Origin: Paenibacillus sp. FSL R5-0912
Lineage (GTDB): Bacteria > Bacillota > Bacilli > Paenibacillales > Paenibacillaceae
Assembly (NCBI RefSeq): GCF_000758605.1
Contig: NZ_CP009282.1
Location: 3,286,001 to 3,350,000, forward strand
Reading direction: 5' to 3'
Length of the DNA: 64,000 nt
The notes under the pieces were generated by a model, which saw nothing but the letters and a program-made list of their open reading frames with translations, searched no databases and had not been told where the DNA came from. Positions within the stretch are counted from its first letter, which is position 1. Each line of letters begins with the position of its first letter. Below, one piece after another: positions 9,844-17,535 of the stretch. Position numbers and translations under genes: made by a program.

Positions 9844-9864
9844 TAGAGACAAGTCTCCTTTCAA

Positions 9865-9884
9865 TTGTGAACGCGCGTTTACAA
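9865..9884. promoter_or_regulatory. LacI-type operator upstream of cellobiose phosphorylase
   Basis: The 20-base near-palindrome TTGTGAACGCGCGTTTACAA lies 22 bases before the GH94 start and differs little from the one upstream of the lacI-type gene. The CGCG centre within inverted AACGC/GCGTT arms is typical of LacI family operators. Confidence 0.85.
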
Positions 9885-9891
9885 AGCTGAG

Positions 9892-9924
9892 AAAAAATCC
9901 CCTCGGGGTAAGGGGTTTTTCTGT
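9892..9924 (-). terminator. Terminator of the LacI-type gene
   Basis: An AAAAAATCCCCT...AGGGGTTTTT inverted repeat lies between the end of the regulator gene and the operator of the GH94 gene, separating the two transcription units. Confidence 0.75.
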
Positions 9925-9935
9925 ATCCTGAAACA

Positions 9936-10991
9936 TTACTGCTTCGGCGGCTGGCAGGAATCTCTTACCACCAAACGCGCCGGGAAACTGATAGTGCTGA
10001 AGGTCGGCTGCTGTGAATCGCACAGCTCGATGACCTTCTCGACAGCGGCCTTGGACATTTCGTAAATCGGCAGACGGACGGAGGTCAGCTTGGGATGAAT
10101 CCGGGAAGCGAGCTGCACATCATCAAACCCCGCGATAGACATATCCTCCGGCACGGAAATGCCATGCTCGGAGAACGCTTCCATGGCCGAAATAGCCATA
10201 TCATCATTGGAGGAGAAGAACGCAGTCGGCAGCGGGCCGCCGGAATTCAGCAGCTTCTTCACCTCTTCATAGGCGGTTTCCTTAAGGAAATCACCCTGTA
10301 GGATGAAATTCTCATTCAGCGTAAGCCCATGGCGCTTCAGCGTATCCTCGTAAGCCGTGTAGCGTTCCCGTCCGGAGTATGTGTTCATCCGTCCGCAGAT
10401 CATGCCAATTTCCTCATGGCCGAGACCGATCAGGTACTCGATGGCTTCAGCCGTACCCTCATAATCCTTAGAATTCACTATAGCCAGATGATTGCGGTCC
10501 AGATGCTCCGACATAATCTCCGAAATGTCATAATCAATCAGCACAAGCGGCGAGTCGAGACCGACCATTTCCCGTACAATTCCGATATCCTTCTGGGTAC
10601 CGACGATAATACCGCCGTCAATCCGTTTCTGCAGGAAAGCCTGCTTCACCTTCAGGAAGTCGTCGGGAGAATATACGGTGTGAATCAGAACATAACAGCC
10701 GCGGGCATTCGCCGTGTCAACAACGGCATCGACGAACGGGGCGAAGTAGTTATTCTGATAGATCCGCGTCGCGTTCTCTTTCTCATTCATGCTGATTGCA
10801 AAAAGCCCGATCGTATCGGTCTTCTTGCCGGCCAGAGCCCGGGCGAAGCTGTTAGGCTCGTACTGATGCTGTTCAATGACCTTCAGCACCTTGGCCCGGG
10901 TCTCCTCAGGGACATTGGAATAGTTGTTGATTACACGGGATACTGTGCTTCGCGAAACCCCGGCTAGCTTGGCAATATCTTCGCTTCGCAT
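9936..10991 (-). CDS. LacI family transcriptional regulator
   Basis: A 351-residue repressor with an N-terminal LacI helix-turn-helix ([30 protein letters not shown], residues 5-35) followed by the hinge [12 protein letters not shown] and a periplasmic-binding-protein-like sugar domain. It is on the same strand as, and directly upstream of, the cellobiose phosphorylase gene. The same palindrome occurs before both genes, so it probably represses itself and the phosphorylase until a beta-glucoside is bound; the ligand is inferred from the neighbour. The ATG has GAGGGGG upstream. Confidence 0.92.
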   Translation of the reverse strand: MRSEDIAKLAGVSRSTVSRVINNYSNVPEETRAKVLKVIEQHQYEPNSFARALAGKKTDTIGLFAISMNEKENATRIYQNNYFAPFVDAVVDTANARGCYVLIHTVYSPDDFLKVKQAFLQKRIDGGIIVGTQKDIGIVREMVGLDSPLVLIDYDISEIMSEHLDRNHLAIVNSKDYEGTAEAIEYLIGLGHEEIGMICGRMNTYSGRERYTAYEDTLKRHGLTLNENFILQGDFLKETAYEEVKKLLNSGGPLPTAFFSSNDDMAISAMEAFSEHGISVPEDMSIAGFDDVQLASRIHPKLTSVRLPIYEMSKAAVEKVIELCDSQQPTFSTISFPARLVVRDSCQPPKQ

Positions 10992-11006
10992 GGTGTACCC
11001 CCTCTA

Positions 11007-11026
11007 TTGTAAACGCGCGTTTATGA
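11007..11026. promoter_or_regulatory. LacI-type operator upstream of the lacI gene
   Basis: The near-palindrome TTGTAAACGCGCGTTTATGA lies 15 bases before the regulator's start and shares its core with the operator before the GH94 gene, which supports autoregulation. Confidence 0.85.
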
Positions 11027-11084
11027 ACTCATTGTAAAATAAACCGGCGCGAAAATCAATCGTCCGCCCAAACAATTTTGCCTT

Positions 11085-11182
11085 GAAATATAAGAAAGAT
11101 TAGTTTCACGCCAAACTTTATCCTTCAATTTCTCGCTGAAACGAATTCCATCCCTTGAGGATGGAATAGCCGTTTCCACTTG
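11085..11182. repeat. Dispersed structured repeat, copy A
   Basis: About 98 bases here are clearly related to 54082-54180. Conserved blocks are AAATATAAG near the start and TTTCTCGCTGAAACG then TAGCCGTTTC near the end. The second half folds as an outer GAAACG/CGTTTC stem around an inner TTCCATCC/GGATGGAA hairpin. It may be a structured RNA or a mobile non-coding repeat. Confidence 0.6.
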
Positions 11183-11289
11183 CCGGATTCTCCGATCTGC
11201 GTTACAAATAAATGCATCAGGAAAAAAGATTGTTATCTTTTATTCGTTAAAAAACCGTCTGATCGCGTACTTCGAGACGCTCGCTTCAT

Positions 11290-11485
11290 GTTTAACTGTA
11301 TTTTGTACAACTAAAGCGGGCGATTTATGACTCGGGGGAGTTATAACTGCACTTCATACAACTAAAATAACAGCTACGCCGCAAACGAACACTTTTCTCG
11401 ATTTTAGTTGTACAGAGTGCACTTATCCTAAATCAACCGGGTTTTCGCCGTCTTATAACTGCACGAAATACAACTATTCCTTATG
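11290..11485. repeat. Four-copy short palindrome-like repeat locus 2
   Basis: Four motifs at about 11292, 11346, 11402 and 11458 follow the pattern ACTGCACnnnnTACAACTA, three in one orientation and the third inverted, spaced 53-57 bases. The rest of the 550-base gap between the lacI and VOC genes, apart from repeat copy A, shows nothing that I can identify. Confidence 0.65.
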
Positions 11486-11576
11486 CAGTAAGTATAAAAC
11501 CTCGTTGCAAAGAGATCGTATGTTCGCTATAGTGGTCTCGTAATTAATATTTTCACTATAGAGGAGATAGATTCCA

Positions 11577-12032
11577 ATGCAGCTGGGTTGTACGTATCTA
11601 ATCGTCCGTGATATGAAGGGTTCCATTGCCTTTTATGAAGCTTTGCTGAATATGAAAGCAGATTCCCGGAAGCTGGAGCGCTGGGCACAATTCCACTGCG
11701 GGAACACGATCGCTCTTTGGAATCCGGAATTCGATAAGGAATTGATCCGCACGAATAGCGATGTGTCGGAGCATTTTAATGAGGCGTATTTGAATTATAA
11801 GCAAGAAAGTGAGGTTCGATACGGGAATAATGTGATTCTTAACTTCAACGTTTCTGATTTGAATGCTGAGTATGAGCGGGTGAAGTCACTGGAGATCGGA
11901 GCCGTATCTGAGATTTTCTATATCCATGTTGTGCGCCCTTATCACTGCTTCATGCTCGAAGATCCGGATGGTAATTTAATTGAGATCACAGGAGAATATC
12001 ATACAGAATCAATTTCTCGATGGAGTCAGTGA
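11577..12032 (+). CDS. VOC (glyoxalase/bleomycin-resistance fold) family protein
   Basis: A 151-residue protein of the vicinal-oxygen-chelate fold: two beta-alpha-beta-beta-beta modules, starting LGCTYLIVRDMKGSIAFYEALL and ending CFMLEDPDGNLIEITGEY. Such proteins include small dioxygenases, isomerases and drug-binding resistance proteins, and the substrate cannot be assigned. Its ribosome site is GAGGAG. It stands alone between repeat sequences and small membrane genes. Confidence 0.85.
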   Translation: MQLGCTYLIVRDMKGSIAFYEALLNMKADSRKLERWAQFHCGNTIALWNPEFDKELIRTNSDVSEHFNEAYLNYKQESEVRYGNNVILNFNVSDLNAEYERVKSLEIGAVSEIFYIHVVRPYHCFMLEDPDGNLIEITGEYHTESISRWSQ

Positions 12033-12229
12033 TTGCCTTGGATGCTTCTGTATTCCAGCGGCGAAGGAGTAGCAGTTACGGATTGATTAACCGTTAATTG
12101 AACTTTTAATTGAACCTTTGATCACCATCATCTCGCCCGGCAGCTTTGTCACATGACTCATTTACAAATAGTTCCACAAGAAATATGCTAACCTTACTAA
12201 ATACTGAGCAATCACAAGGAGGACAACTG

Positions 12230-12496
12230 ATGAAAGGGGCTTACCTGAAGTATTTTGGCGTGGCGATCATCGTGCTGGGGGTATTTGCTTGTATTCCAGT
12301 GGGATTCCATTTGGGCGGTGTGCTTGCAGTTGTTATATTCCTCGCCGTTTCCTGCATAGCCGGTATGTTTTTTATTGGCTTCGGTGAACTTGTCTATTCC
12401 TTGCAGCGCATTGAGCTAGAGATAGCCGGGGAACGTCCGCAGTATGATCCATTGACCGGACAATATCAGGTACCGCCCAAAGACAACGGTCGCTGA
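12230..12496 (+). CDS. Small two-helix membrane protein
   Basis: An 88-residue protein with two membrane segments (about residues 8-28 and 30-52) and a short polar tail ending in a proline-rich stretch. The ATG at 12230 has a strong AAGGAGG 7 bases upstream, so the upstream in-frame extension is not needed. The topology resembles small Bacillales membrane proteins of unknown function. It is followed closely by another small membrane gene, which may be in the same transcript. Confidence 0.7.
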   Translation: MKGAYLKYFGVAIIVLGVFACIPVGFHLGGVLAVVIFLAVSCIAGMFFIGFGELVYSLQRIELEIAGERPQYDPLTGQYQVPPKDNGR

Positions 12497-12578
12497 TCAT
12501 GGCAGAGTTCCACAGCTATTATGATTTACTTAAACATTCTGAACTCTAATACGATTACGAGGAGAGGGGCTGTGAGAA

Positions 12579-12794
12579 ATGATGGCAACAGGTTTTGGGT
12601 CATGGCTTGCCGGCGGATTCAGCATATTTTTCTTTTTAATCTGGCTGGCATGTCTGGGGCTCGGTATTTATTTATTCGTTCTGGTAGTGAAGCTCGCGCG
12701 CAGAGGAATTGTTGCATTAGATCTGTACAATCATGCCAAGAATCTGGAAATCCGCAACCATTACGAATCCGTTCACAAAAATGATGAGTTCTAA
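12579..12794 (+). CDS. Small membrane protein
   Basis: A 71-residue protein with one long or two short hydrophobic segments near the N-terminus (residues 8-40) and a charged C-terminus (KNLEIRNHYESVHKNDEF). The ribosome site GAGGAGAGG precedes two adjacent ATG codons. No domain is recognised. A terminator follows, closing a probable two-gene unit with the preceding membrane protein. Confidence 0.65.
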   Translation: MMATGFGSWLAGGFSIFFFLIWLACLGLGIYLFVLVVKLARRGIVALDLYNHAKNLEIRNHYESVHKNDEF

Positions 12795-12828
12795 TTGATA
12801 CATAGCCAATTAGAATTGGATGTGTGGA

Positions 12829-12860
12829 TTCCCTGCCGGAAGGCGGGGTGTTTTTTTTGT
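12829..12860 (+). terminator. Intrinsic terminator
   Basis: A CCCTGCC...GGCGGGG-type stem followed by eight T residues lies about 35 bases after the stop of the small membrane gene. Confidence 0.8.
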
Positions 12861-12882
12861 ATTACGACAGATTCTAAGTCAT

Positions 12883-12911
12883 TTGCATATTATGGTAAGA
12901 TTTATTATACT
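12883..12911 (+). promoter_or_regulatory. Sigma-A-type promoter for the stalk protein gene
   Basis: TTGCAT and TATACT are separated by exactly 17 bases, about 50 bases before the start codon of the downstream gene. Confidence 0.65.
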
Positions 12912-12961
12912 CCCAGTATGTAAGTTTTAAATTTGAAATACATGGAGAGGAGTTTGATCGG

Positions 12962-13633
12962 GTGAAAAAGAAATTAACCGCTGCGCTGACTGTTTTTGCT
13001 GTACTTGGAGGAATGGGAACGGGGGTATACGCCGGAGCCAATCTGCAGGAGATCAAAGCTTTTCTGAACCCGGGAATTAAATTCAAGGTAGATGGCCAGC
13101 CTGTGCAGCTGAAGAATAGCAGCGGTGCAGTGATCGCTCCGATTTCTTATAAGGATACTACGTATCTGCCAGTCCGTTCTGTGTCGGATCTGCTCGGAGT
13201 TACCGTTAAATTCGATGCCGCCTCCAATACCATTTCATTAGGCGAGCAGACGGAAGGAGTCTCCATTGCAGCCGGTTTTGACTCGTCGTACCATACCAAA
13301 GATCCTGACAAAACCGTCTATAAAGATAAGGACTACAAAGATGTCCATTTCGATAATGGCAGCGGCACTCGCGGCAGCTCGTTCATGCTCTACCCGAACA
13401 AAAAATATCAGAAGCTGTACATTCAGGTAGCGGCGATCGGCACTGATATTAAAGACTTTACCGTGCAAGACAGCGATACGGATACGGTGCTTAAGAAGCT
13501 GAACATTACCCCTGAAGAAGGGCTCGTAACCGTAGAGGTGGACATTGCCGGAGTAAGCTCTATCTATGTAACCGGGGACGTACAAGACGGCTCATCCATG
13601 TTCGTTCCATTGACTACTTCCTATTATAAATAA
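12962..13633 (+). CDS. Secreted stalk-domain protein (copper amine oxidase N-terminal-like)
   Basis: A 223-residue exported protein. It has a signal peptide (KKKLTAALTVFAVLGG, cleavage likely after VYAGA), then a copper-amine-oxidase N-terminal-type stalk domain (IKFKVDGQPVQL...YLPVRSVSDLLGVTVKFDAASNTISL, residues 35-95), and a C-terminal beta-rich region related to NPCBM-type folds. Such stalk domains are abundant in Paenibacillus cell-surface proteins. The start is GTG with GAGAGGAG upstream. The binding partner is unknown. Confidence 0.8.
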   Translation: MKKKLTAALTVFAVLGGMGTGVYAGANLQEIKAFLNPGIKFKVDGQPVQLKNSSGAVIAPISYKDTTYLPVRSVSDLLGVTVKFDAASNTISLGEQTEGVSIAAGFDSSYHTKDPDKTVYKDKDYKDVHFDNGSGTRGSSFMLYPNKKYQKLYIQVAAIGTDIKDFTVQDSDTDTVLKKLNITPEEGLVTVEVDIAGVSSIYVTGDVQDGSSMFVPLTTSYYK

Positions 13634-13642
13634 CTATAGAAG

Positions 13643-13678
13643 AACCCGGGAGACTTTTGTCTCTCGGGTCTATTTTTT
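13643..13678 (+). terminator. Intrinsic terminator of the stalk protein gene
   Basis: An ACCCGGGAGAC/GTCTCTCGGGT stem is followed by CTATTTTTTG. It overlaps the 3' end of the convergent nuclease gene. Confidence 0.85.
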
Positions 13679-14275
13679 GTTGGCGGGGGTAGCTGTGACA
13701 GAGGTGTCGTATCCCCGGTTGGTCACATAATTCTCTATGCTCCAAATCCCCAGCTTCGCAGCCTTAGCCTTTTTCTCAGTGGCTCTGAGCTGATCCACAT
13801 ATTTCACATCCGGCGGATACATGGCAACCCTGGCCAGACCTTCTGCGATCAGCATTTCATTCACCATCTCATCACCGAGATAGACATAAGCCAGAATCCG
13901 GCCGTATGGATCACGTTCAGACACATCCATTTCGACCCTAACCGTTTGCCCGTTCAGAAGCTCCGTTAAGTATTCGCTGGCCTCAGGGCCAAAGGGCTGA
14001 ACCGGTGTATTGGCGCGCTTGGTTTCAGGAGTATCAATGAGCAGGAGCCGGATTTTGTCCACCGTACCATCTTCGAACTTAACTTTGAAAGTATCTCCGT
14101 CGGTCACAGATAGAACTTCAGCCTGAGAAGAATATGTAAGAACAATCGTGTCCAGTGTTTCAAAGGTATTGTCCGGTTCATCTTTCGACAGGACAGCTGT
14201 CACCAACGAAATCGTAAGAGCTAATACAATCAAGCCGTACCTGGTAAGCTTCTTACCGTTATTAGATTTGAACAT
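13670..14275 (-). CDS. Thermonuclease family protein (SNase-like)
   Basis: A 201-residue protein with an N-terminal membrane anchor or signal (LTRYGLIVLALTISLVTAVL) followed by a staphylococcal nuclease domain: VLSVTDGDTFKVKF, IRLLLIDTPETKR, and the active-site region DVSERDPYGRILAYVYLGDEMVNEMLI. Asp and Arg residues of the calcium/phosphate site appear present. It probably degrades extracellular nucleic acids. The ATG has AAAGGAG upstream. Confidence 0.9.
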   Translation of the reverse strand: MFKSNNGKKLTRYGLIVLALTISLVTAVLSKDEPDNTFETLDTIVLTYSSQAEVLSVTDGDTFKVKFEDGTVDKIRLLLIDTPETKRANTPVQPFGPEASEYLTELLNGQTVRVEMDVSERDPYGRILAYVYLGDEMVNEMLIAEGLARVAMYPPDVKYVDQLRATEKKAKAAKLGIWSIENYVTNRGYDTSVTATPANKK

Positions 14276-14314
14276 TTGCTAATGACTCCTTTGCCGCGAA
14301 TATATCATTACGGT

Positions 14315-14494
14315 TCACTCAGCCGGAGGATCTTTTGGATCATTCATAGATTTGCCGGGTCTAGAGAAAACAACTCCAAAGGCAATACCCAAGGCTATGC
14401 CCAAAGGCAAATTATCAAAAGCCATCCAAAACACTATACCAAAGCATAAGCCCAGGGCGATGCCTTGCTGGGAGGAGTCTTTTTTCTTATCCAT
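14315..14494 (-). CDS. Small glycine-rich membrane protein
   Basis: A 59-residue protein with two hydrophobic, glycine-rich segments containing a repeated motif (GIALGLCFGIVFW and GIALGIAFGVVFS), suggesting a two-helix membrane hairpin. A longer open frame exists upstream but the ATG at 14494 has AAGGAG at the right distance (8 bases); ATG 14500 is too close to it. Similar short proteins with internal repeats occur in Bacilli without known function. Confidence 0.65.
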   Translation of the reverse strand: MDKKKDSSQQGIALGLCFGIVFWMAFDNLPLGIALGIAFGVVFSRPGKSMNDPKDPPAE

Positions 14495-14625
14495 ATCCAT
14501 GTCTCCTTCTATAGATGTAATTAAAATCAAGCAGCTGATTGGCGGAATAGCATAAAGGGTATTATCCGGTAAGCCTGCATATCTTACTGGCAATGTTAGG
14601 CCTAGAACGCTTAAGGAGTGAAGAT

Positions 14626-15117
14626 GTGTATACCAAAAAACTAATCTGGACCATATCGATGATGTTATCCATGCTGGCAGTGAATGCCTGCAGTAATCAG
14701 CCGGATGTGCCTGCAACTGATTCTATGCAGACCTCTGCACCGTCCGCCGGGAACAATAGAGTTACGGCTCAGCCGGATGCTTCTGCCGCTTCCCAAGAGC
14801 TGCCGGAGAATCTGCCGGAGGATTTCCCGCTGCCTGAGGATGTTCAAATCAAGCTATCCCATTCTGAAGAGAACGAAGGCAAAAAGACAGCTCTTCTGAT
14901 CTTCACCACAACGCAAAGCATGGATACCGTATCGAAGATCTATCAGGATTATTTCTCTTCAAGACTCGGAAGCGATTCTGCACAGACCCTTGATGACAAG
15001 AACCTGATTATCCAGGGGACCACCAAAGACAATAAGCAGAGCTGGTCGATCATCGGCGGTTCTTTGGCTTCCCAGGAAGGTACTGTAGAGCTAAATGTAA
15101 CATGGGCGGAATTATAA
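14626..15117 (+). CDS. Putative lipoprotein
   Basis: A 163-residue lipoprotein with a signal segment (KKLIWTISMMLSMLA), a lipobox-like VNAC, a Ser/Ala/Pro-rich linker, and a soluble domain from about residue 70 (LPEDFPLPEDVQIKLSHSEE...KTALLIFTTTQSMDTVSKIYQDYF). The domain pattern is common in Paenibacillus lipoproteins of unknown role. GTG at 14626 is chosen because AAGGAG lies 7 bases upstream. Confidence 0.7.
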   Translation: MYTKKLIWTISMMLSMLAVNACSNQPDVPATDSMQTSAPSAGNNRVTAQPDASAASQELPENLPEDFPLPEDVQIKLSHSEENEGKKTALLIFTTTQSMDTVSKIYQDYFSSRLGSDSAQTLDDKNLIIQGTTKDNKQSWSIIGGSLASQEGTVELNVTWAEL

Positions 15118-15139
15118 ATTAAAAATCCTGTTAGTGATG

Positions 15140-15186
15140 AACATCCGTTGGTGTAGGGTCAGGAGAGACCGGCGGATGTTTTGTTT
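15140..15186 (+). terminator. Hairpin after the lipoprotein gene
   Basis: An AACATCCG/CGGATGTT inverted repeat followed by TTGTTTG lies 25 bases downstream of the lipoprotein stop codon. Confidence 0.55.
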
Positions 15187-15307
15187 GTATTAGTGTATTT
15201 TACCATACAATCCCCCGATATTAATCCCGCATGGACCAGAGAAAGGCGGCAATACGCCTGAATTCCCTTCACTTGTTACGTTCGTCCTCTCAGAGAAGTT
15301 GCAAAAT

Positions 15308-15340
15308 AAAAGAGCCTGGCAATTAGCCAGACCCTTGAAA
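15308..15340 (-). terminator. Terminator of the 82-residue orphan gene
   Basis: Read on the minus strand, GTCTGGC/GCCAGGC forms a stem followed by TCTTTTATTTT, starting about 15 bases after the stop of the minus-strand ORF. Its presence supports that ORF being expressed. Confidence 0.65.
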
Positions 15341-15354
15341 TCCCTGAAATCCTA

Positions 15355-15603
15355 TCAATTACGCTGGAGTAACAAATATCCGCTGATGCTTGAGGTTTTT
15401 TTGCGGAACACGATTCTGAAACCGATGTCGTTATCCTGCAGGCAGGCTAAGGCCGTGCTAAGCAATCCGTTGGTTCTTAAGCTAGGCAAGCAGGGTTCGG
15501 CATTTCCGATAACCCGGCTGGCGGTAATTCTGCGTGCTGATCCGGGCACTAACGGGTTCCGGCTCCAGTTGATCAACACCAAATCCGGCTGACGAGTCGC
15601 CAT
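15355..15603 (-). CDS. Small orphan protein
   Basis: An 82-residue basic protein (starting MATRQPDLVLINWSRN) that I do not recognise. It has no membrane segment or signal peptide. Support comes from a good ribosome site (AAAGGGG, 10 bases before ATG) and an intrinsic terminator just after the stop. A competing plus-strand frame lacks a ribosome site. Confidence 0.5.
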   Translation of the reverse strand: MATRQPDLVLINWSRNPLVPGSARRITASRVIGNAEPCLPSLRTNGLLSTALACLQDNDIGFRIVFRKKTSSISGYLLLQRN

Positions 15604-15810
15604 GCTAATCTACCCCTTTCTATTAAGGTTCTCTATATAGAATGCAGGGTAGAATTATAATGCATCAGACTTATGCGGAGTCCCAGCTAGCTAAATACGG
15701 ATACTCTGCAAATCTAGTGCTGAAGCCCAAAAATAAGTAGTATACTCAATATCGGAAGCAGTTATATAATTAAGCTGTTGAATGAAAATAATGTCAGGCG
15801 GTGTTTTATT

Positions 15811-16437
15811 TTGTCGTGGGAACCAGTCGGGTTCATGTTTTTCTCAGGTATAGAGGCATTTTCTTTATATTTTTTAATCATGTGTTTGTTCAGATTTAGA
15901 TTTCAGGAGCATGTATGGCAGGCTTTATCGTTAACCCTATTGATCAATCTTCAAAGCTATGTACTCCGCAATGATTTTACCTTAGGAAATATAATGCCTT
16001 TGGTTACAATAGGTTTTTTCGTTCTTTTCTTTGCTGTTTTTGTGAGAATGTCGTTGATCCTTTCATTATTGTCAACCATATCGGGTTATGTCATATTTGG
16101 TGTGGTGCAGACGGGGGTTGCAATTCTTCTCTTTGGATCTATCGATGCTGCCAAGTCAGGTATTAGTAATGGGTACATACTGCAATCCGTAAGCGGGGTA
16201 CTCATTATATCAGGGGCATGGTTAGTTTATCGCTTAGGTTATGGATTTAGTTTCGATTTGAATAAGCTGAAGTTTAAGTTTGAAGATATTTCGGTTATCC
16301 TGTTGATCATGCTTTTTCTGATCTCCATTTCATCAGTTCTATATTATAACGAGACTTACATTAATATTATTTACTTCGCGGTTACATCAGCTTACCTACT
16401 GTACTACGCCATCCGAAAGGATCAAAAAAGTGATTGA
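15811..16437 (+). CDS. AgrC-like sensor membrane protein without kinase domain
   Basis: A 208-residue protein made almost entirely of about six membrane helices, ending in a short charged tail (YYAIRKDQKSD). It directly precedes and overlaps agrB by 8 bases. In position and topology it resembles the peptide-sensing N-terminal half of AgrC histidine kinases, but no DHp or ATP-binding domain follows. The TTG at 15811 has AGGCGG at a good distance; an earlier in-frame TTG at 15778 is possible. The receptor role is inferred from the neighbourhood only. Confidence 0.6.
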   Translation: MSWEPVGFMFFSGIEAFSLYFLIMCLFRFRFQEHVWQALSLTLLINLQSYVLRNDFTLGNIMPLVTIGFFVLFFAVFVRMSLILSLLSTISGYVIFGVVQTGVAILLFGSIDAAKSGISNGYILQSVSGVLIISGAWLVYRLGYGFSFDLNKLKFKFEDISVILLIMLFLISISSVLYYNETYINIIYFAVTSAYLLYYAIRKDQKSD

Positions 16438-16966
16438 AAAACTATCTGCCCTCACAGCAAAAGCTATAAAAGAAGCGGTTCCGCATCATCCAACAAGTGA
16501 AGCTGTACTTAAATATGCGCTGGAAGGTATTTATAACGCTGTATTTATAATCGGCTTGACATTGCTTATCTCAATGATTACCGGTAATACCAAAGAAACG
16601 TTCATTATACTCCTAACCTTTGCGTTATTAAGGCAAACAAGCGGAGGAAAACATCTTCAATCTGGCGTTCTATGCGTAGTAGTTACTACCTCACTATTTA
16701 CAGGAATGTCTTTTGTTAAGCCAGATGTACAAATGACGCAAATGCTAAACCTTATCAGTATTCTTCTTGTAGCCATGTACGCACCATCCAATATTGAGCA
16801 TCAAAGCAGGATTCCTAGAAAGTATTACCCGCTGTTAAAGCTAATAGCAGCTGTAATGATTGCGGCTAACTTCATTATCATATCTCCAACAGTATCGGTC
16901 AGTTTCTTTGTACAAGCGCTTACTCTGATTAAAACTTCACGAAGGGAGGTGAAATCCATTGACTAA
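16430..16966 (+). CDS. agrB: AgrB family autoinducer-processing peptidase
   Basis: A 178-residue integral membrane cysteine peptidase of the accessory gene regulator B family, which cuts the AgrD precursor and helps cyclise it. The catalytic motif is clear: LLRQTSGGKHLQSGVLC contains the conserved His and Cys with the GG pair before the His. Four to five further hydrophobic segments follow. The GTG start overlaps the upstream sensor-like gene by 8 bases, and the agrD start overlaps this gene's stop, so translation is likely coupled. Confidence 0.93.
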   Translation: MIEKLSALTAKAIKEAVPHHPTSEAVLKYALEGIYNAVFIIGLTLLISMITGNTKETFIILLTFALLRQTSGGKHLQSGVLCVVVTTSLFTGMSFVKPDVQMTQMLNLISILLVAMYAPSNIEHQSRIPRKYYPLLKLIAAVMIAANFIIISPTVSVSFFVQALTLIKTSRREVKSID

Positions 16967-17102
16967 AATTCTACAGAAGATGAATAAGAGCATCGTTTAC
17001 GGATTGGCATCTTGTCTGTCGGTAGTGGCTTTGACGTTTGTCAGTACTGCAAGTATTTTGTATATTCATCAACCGAAAACTCCTTCAGAGTTATTGAAAT
17101 AA
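16959..17102 (+). CDS. agrD: AgrD-like cyclic lactone autoinducer precursor peptide
   Basis: A 47-residue peptide gene, too short for usual ORF calling. It begins with TTG 7 bases after GGGAGGTG, overlaps the agrB stop by 8 bases, and its own stop overlaps the ribosome site of the LytTR gene. The product has an amphipathic basic N-terminus (MTKILQKMNKSIVYG), a hydrophobic middle, and the C-terminal HQPKTPSELLK typical of Paenibacillus AgrD tails. The residues before the tail are S-I-L-Y-I, so the mature pheromone may be a five-residue serine lactone; this is inference, as no Cys is available at that place. Confidence 0.85.
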   Translation: MTKILQKMNKSIVYGLASCLSVVALTFVSTASILYIHQPKTPSELLK

Positions 17103-17115
17103 GGAGCGGACAATT

Positions 17116-17487
17116 ATGATTACATTATCAGTGACAAAAGATGTGAATGGCCAATCCGGTGTGGTTTCTCTGCCGATTGATGAAATCTTGTATATGCAGC
17201 ACAGCAGCGGTTTGCGAAAGGTCGTTGTATACACAGAAGATGGAACCTATTATACGACAGGTCCCCTTAGCTATTGGTGTACAGCACTGAATAATAGCGG
17301 GTTCGAATTTTCGGTGGGAGACCGTACAGCGGCCATTAATGTGAGGAAGATCGTACGGATGAATGATTTTTTTAAAACAGCGTACTTTAATCTGAACAGC
17401 AAAAACGGCTGCATGCTGTCAAAAATAGGTTATGAGGATTTAAAGAAACAATTGGGAAGTGCAATTGAAAACATAGTATTTAACTAG
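17116..17487 (+). CDS. Stand-alone LytTR-type DNA-binding protein
   Basis: A 123-residue protein consisting of a LytTR-like domain only (LPIDEILYMQHSSGLRKVVVYTEDGTYYTTGPLSYW, then FSVGDRTAAINVRKIVRMND). In agr systems the LytTR domain is the output part of the AgrA response regulator; here there is no receiver domain. It lies 13 bases after agrD with AAGGAG overlapping the agrD stop. It may be regulated by ligand or by protein contact instead of phosphorylation; that is inference. Confidence 0.75.
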   Translation: MITLSVTKDVNGQSGVVSLPIDEILYMQHSSGLRKVVVYTEDGTYYTTGPLSYWCTALNNSGFEFSVGDRTAAINVRKIVRMNDFFKTAYFNLNSKNGCMLSKIGYEDLKKQLGSAIENIVFN

Positions 17488-17513
17488 CCACCCTTTGGGT
17501 GGTTTTTTTAAGT
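17487..17513 (+). terminator. Terminator of the agr-like operon
   Basis: A CCACCC/GGGTGG stem with seven T residues follows immediately after the LytTR stop codon. Confidence 0.9.
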
Positions 17514-17535
17514 ATCAACCTAATCACTCAATTCC

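Noticed and set aside
7432..9846. Two long plus-strand ORFs of 386 and 396 residues
   Set aside because: They are antisense shadows of the GH94 cellobiose phosphorylase gene, which is strongly supported on the minus strand.
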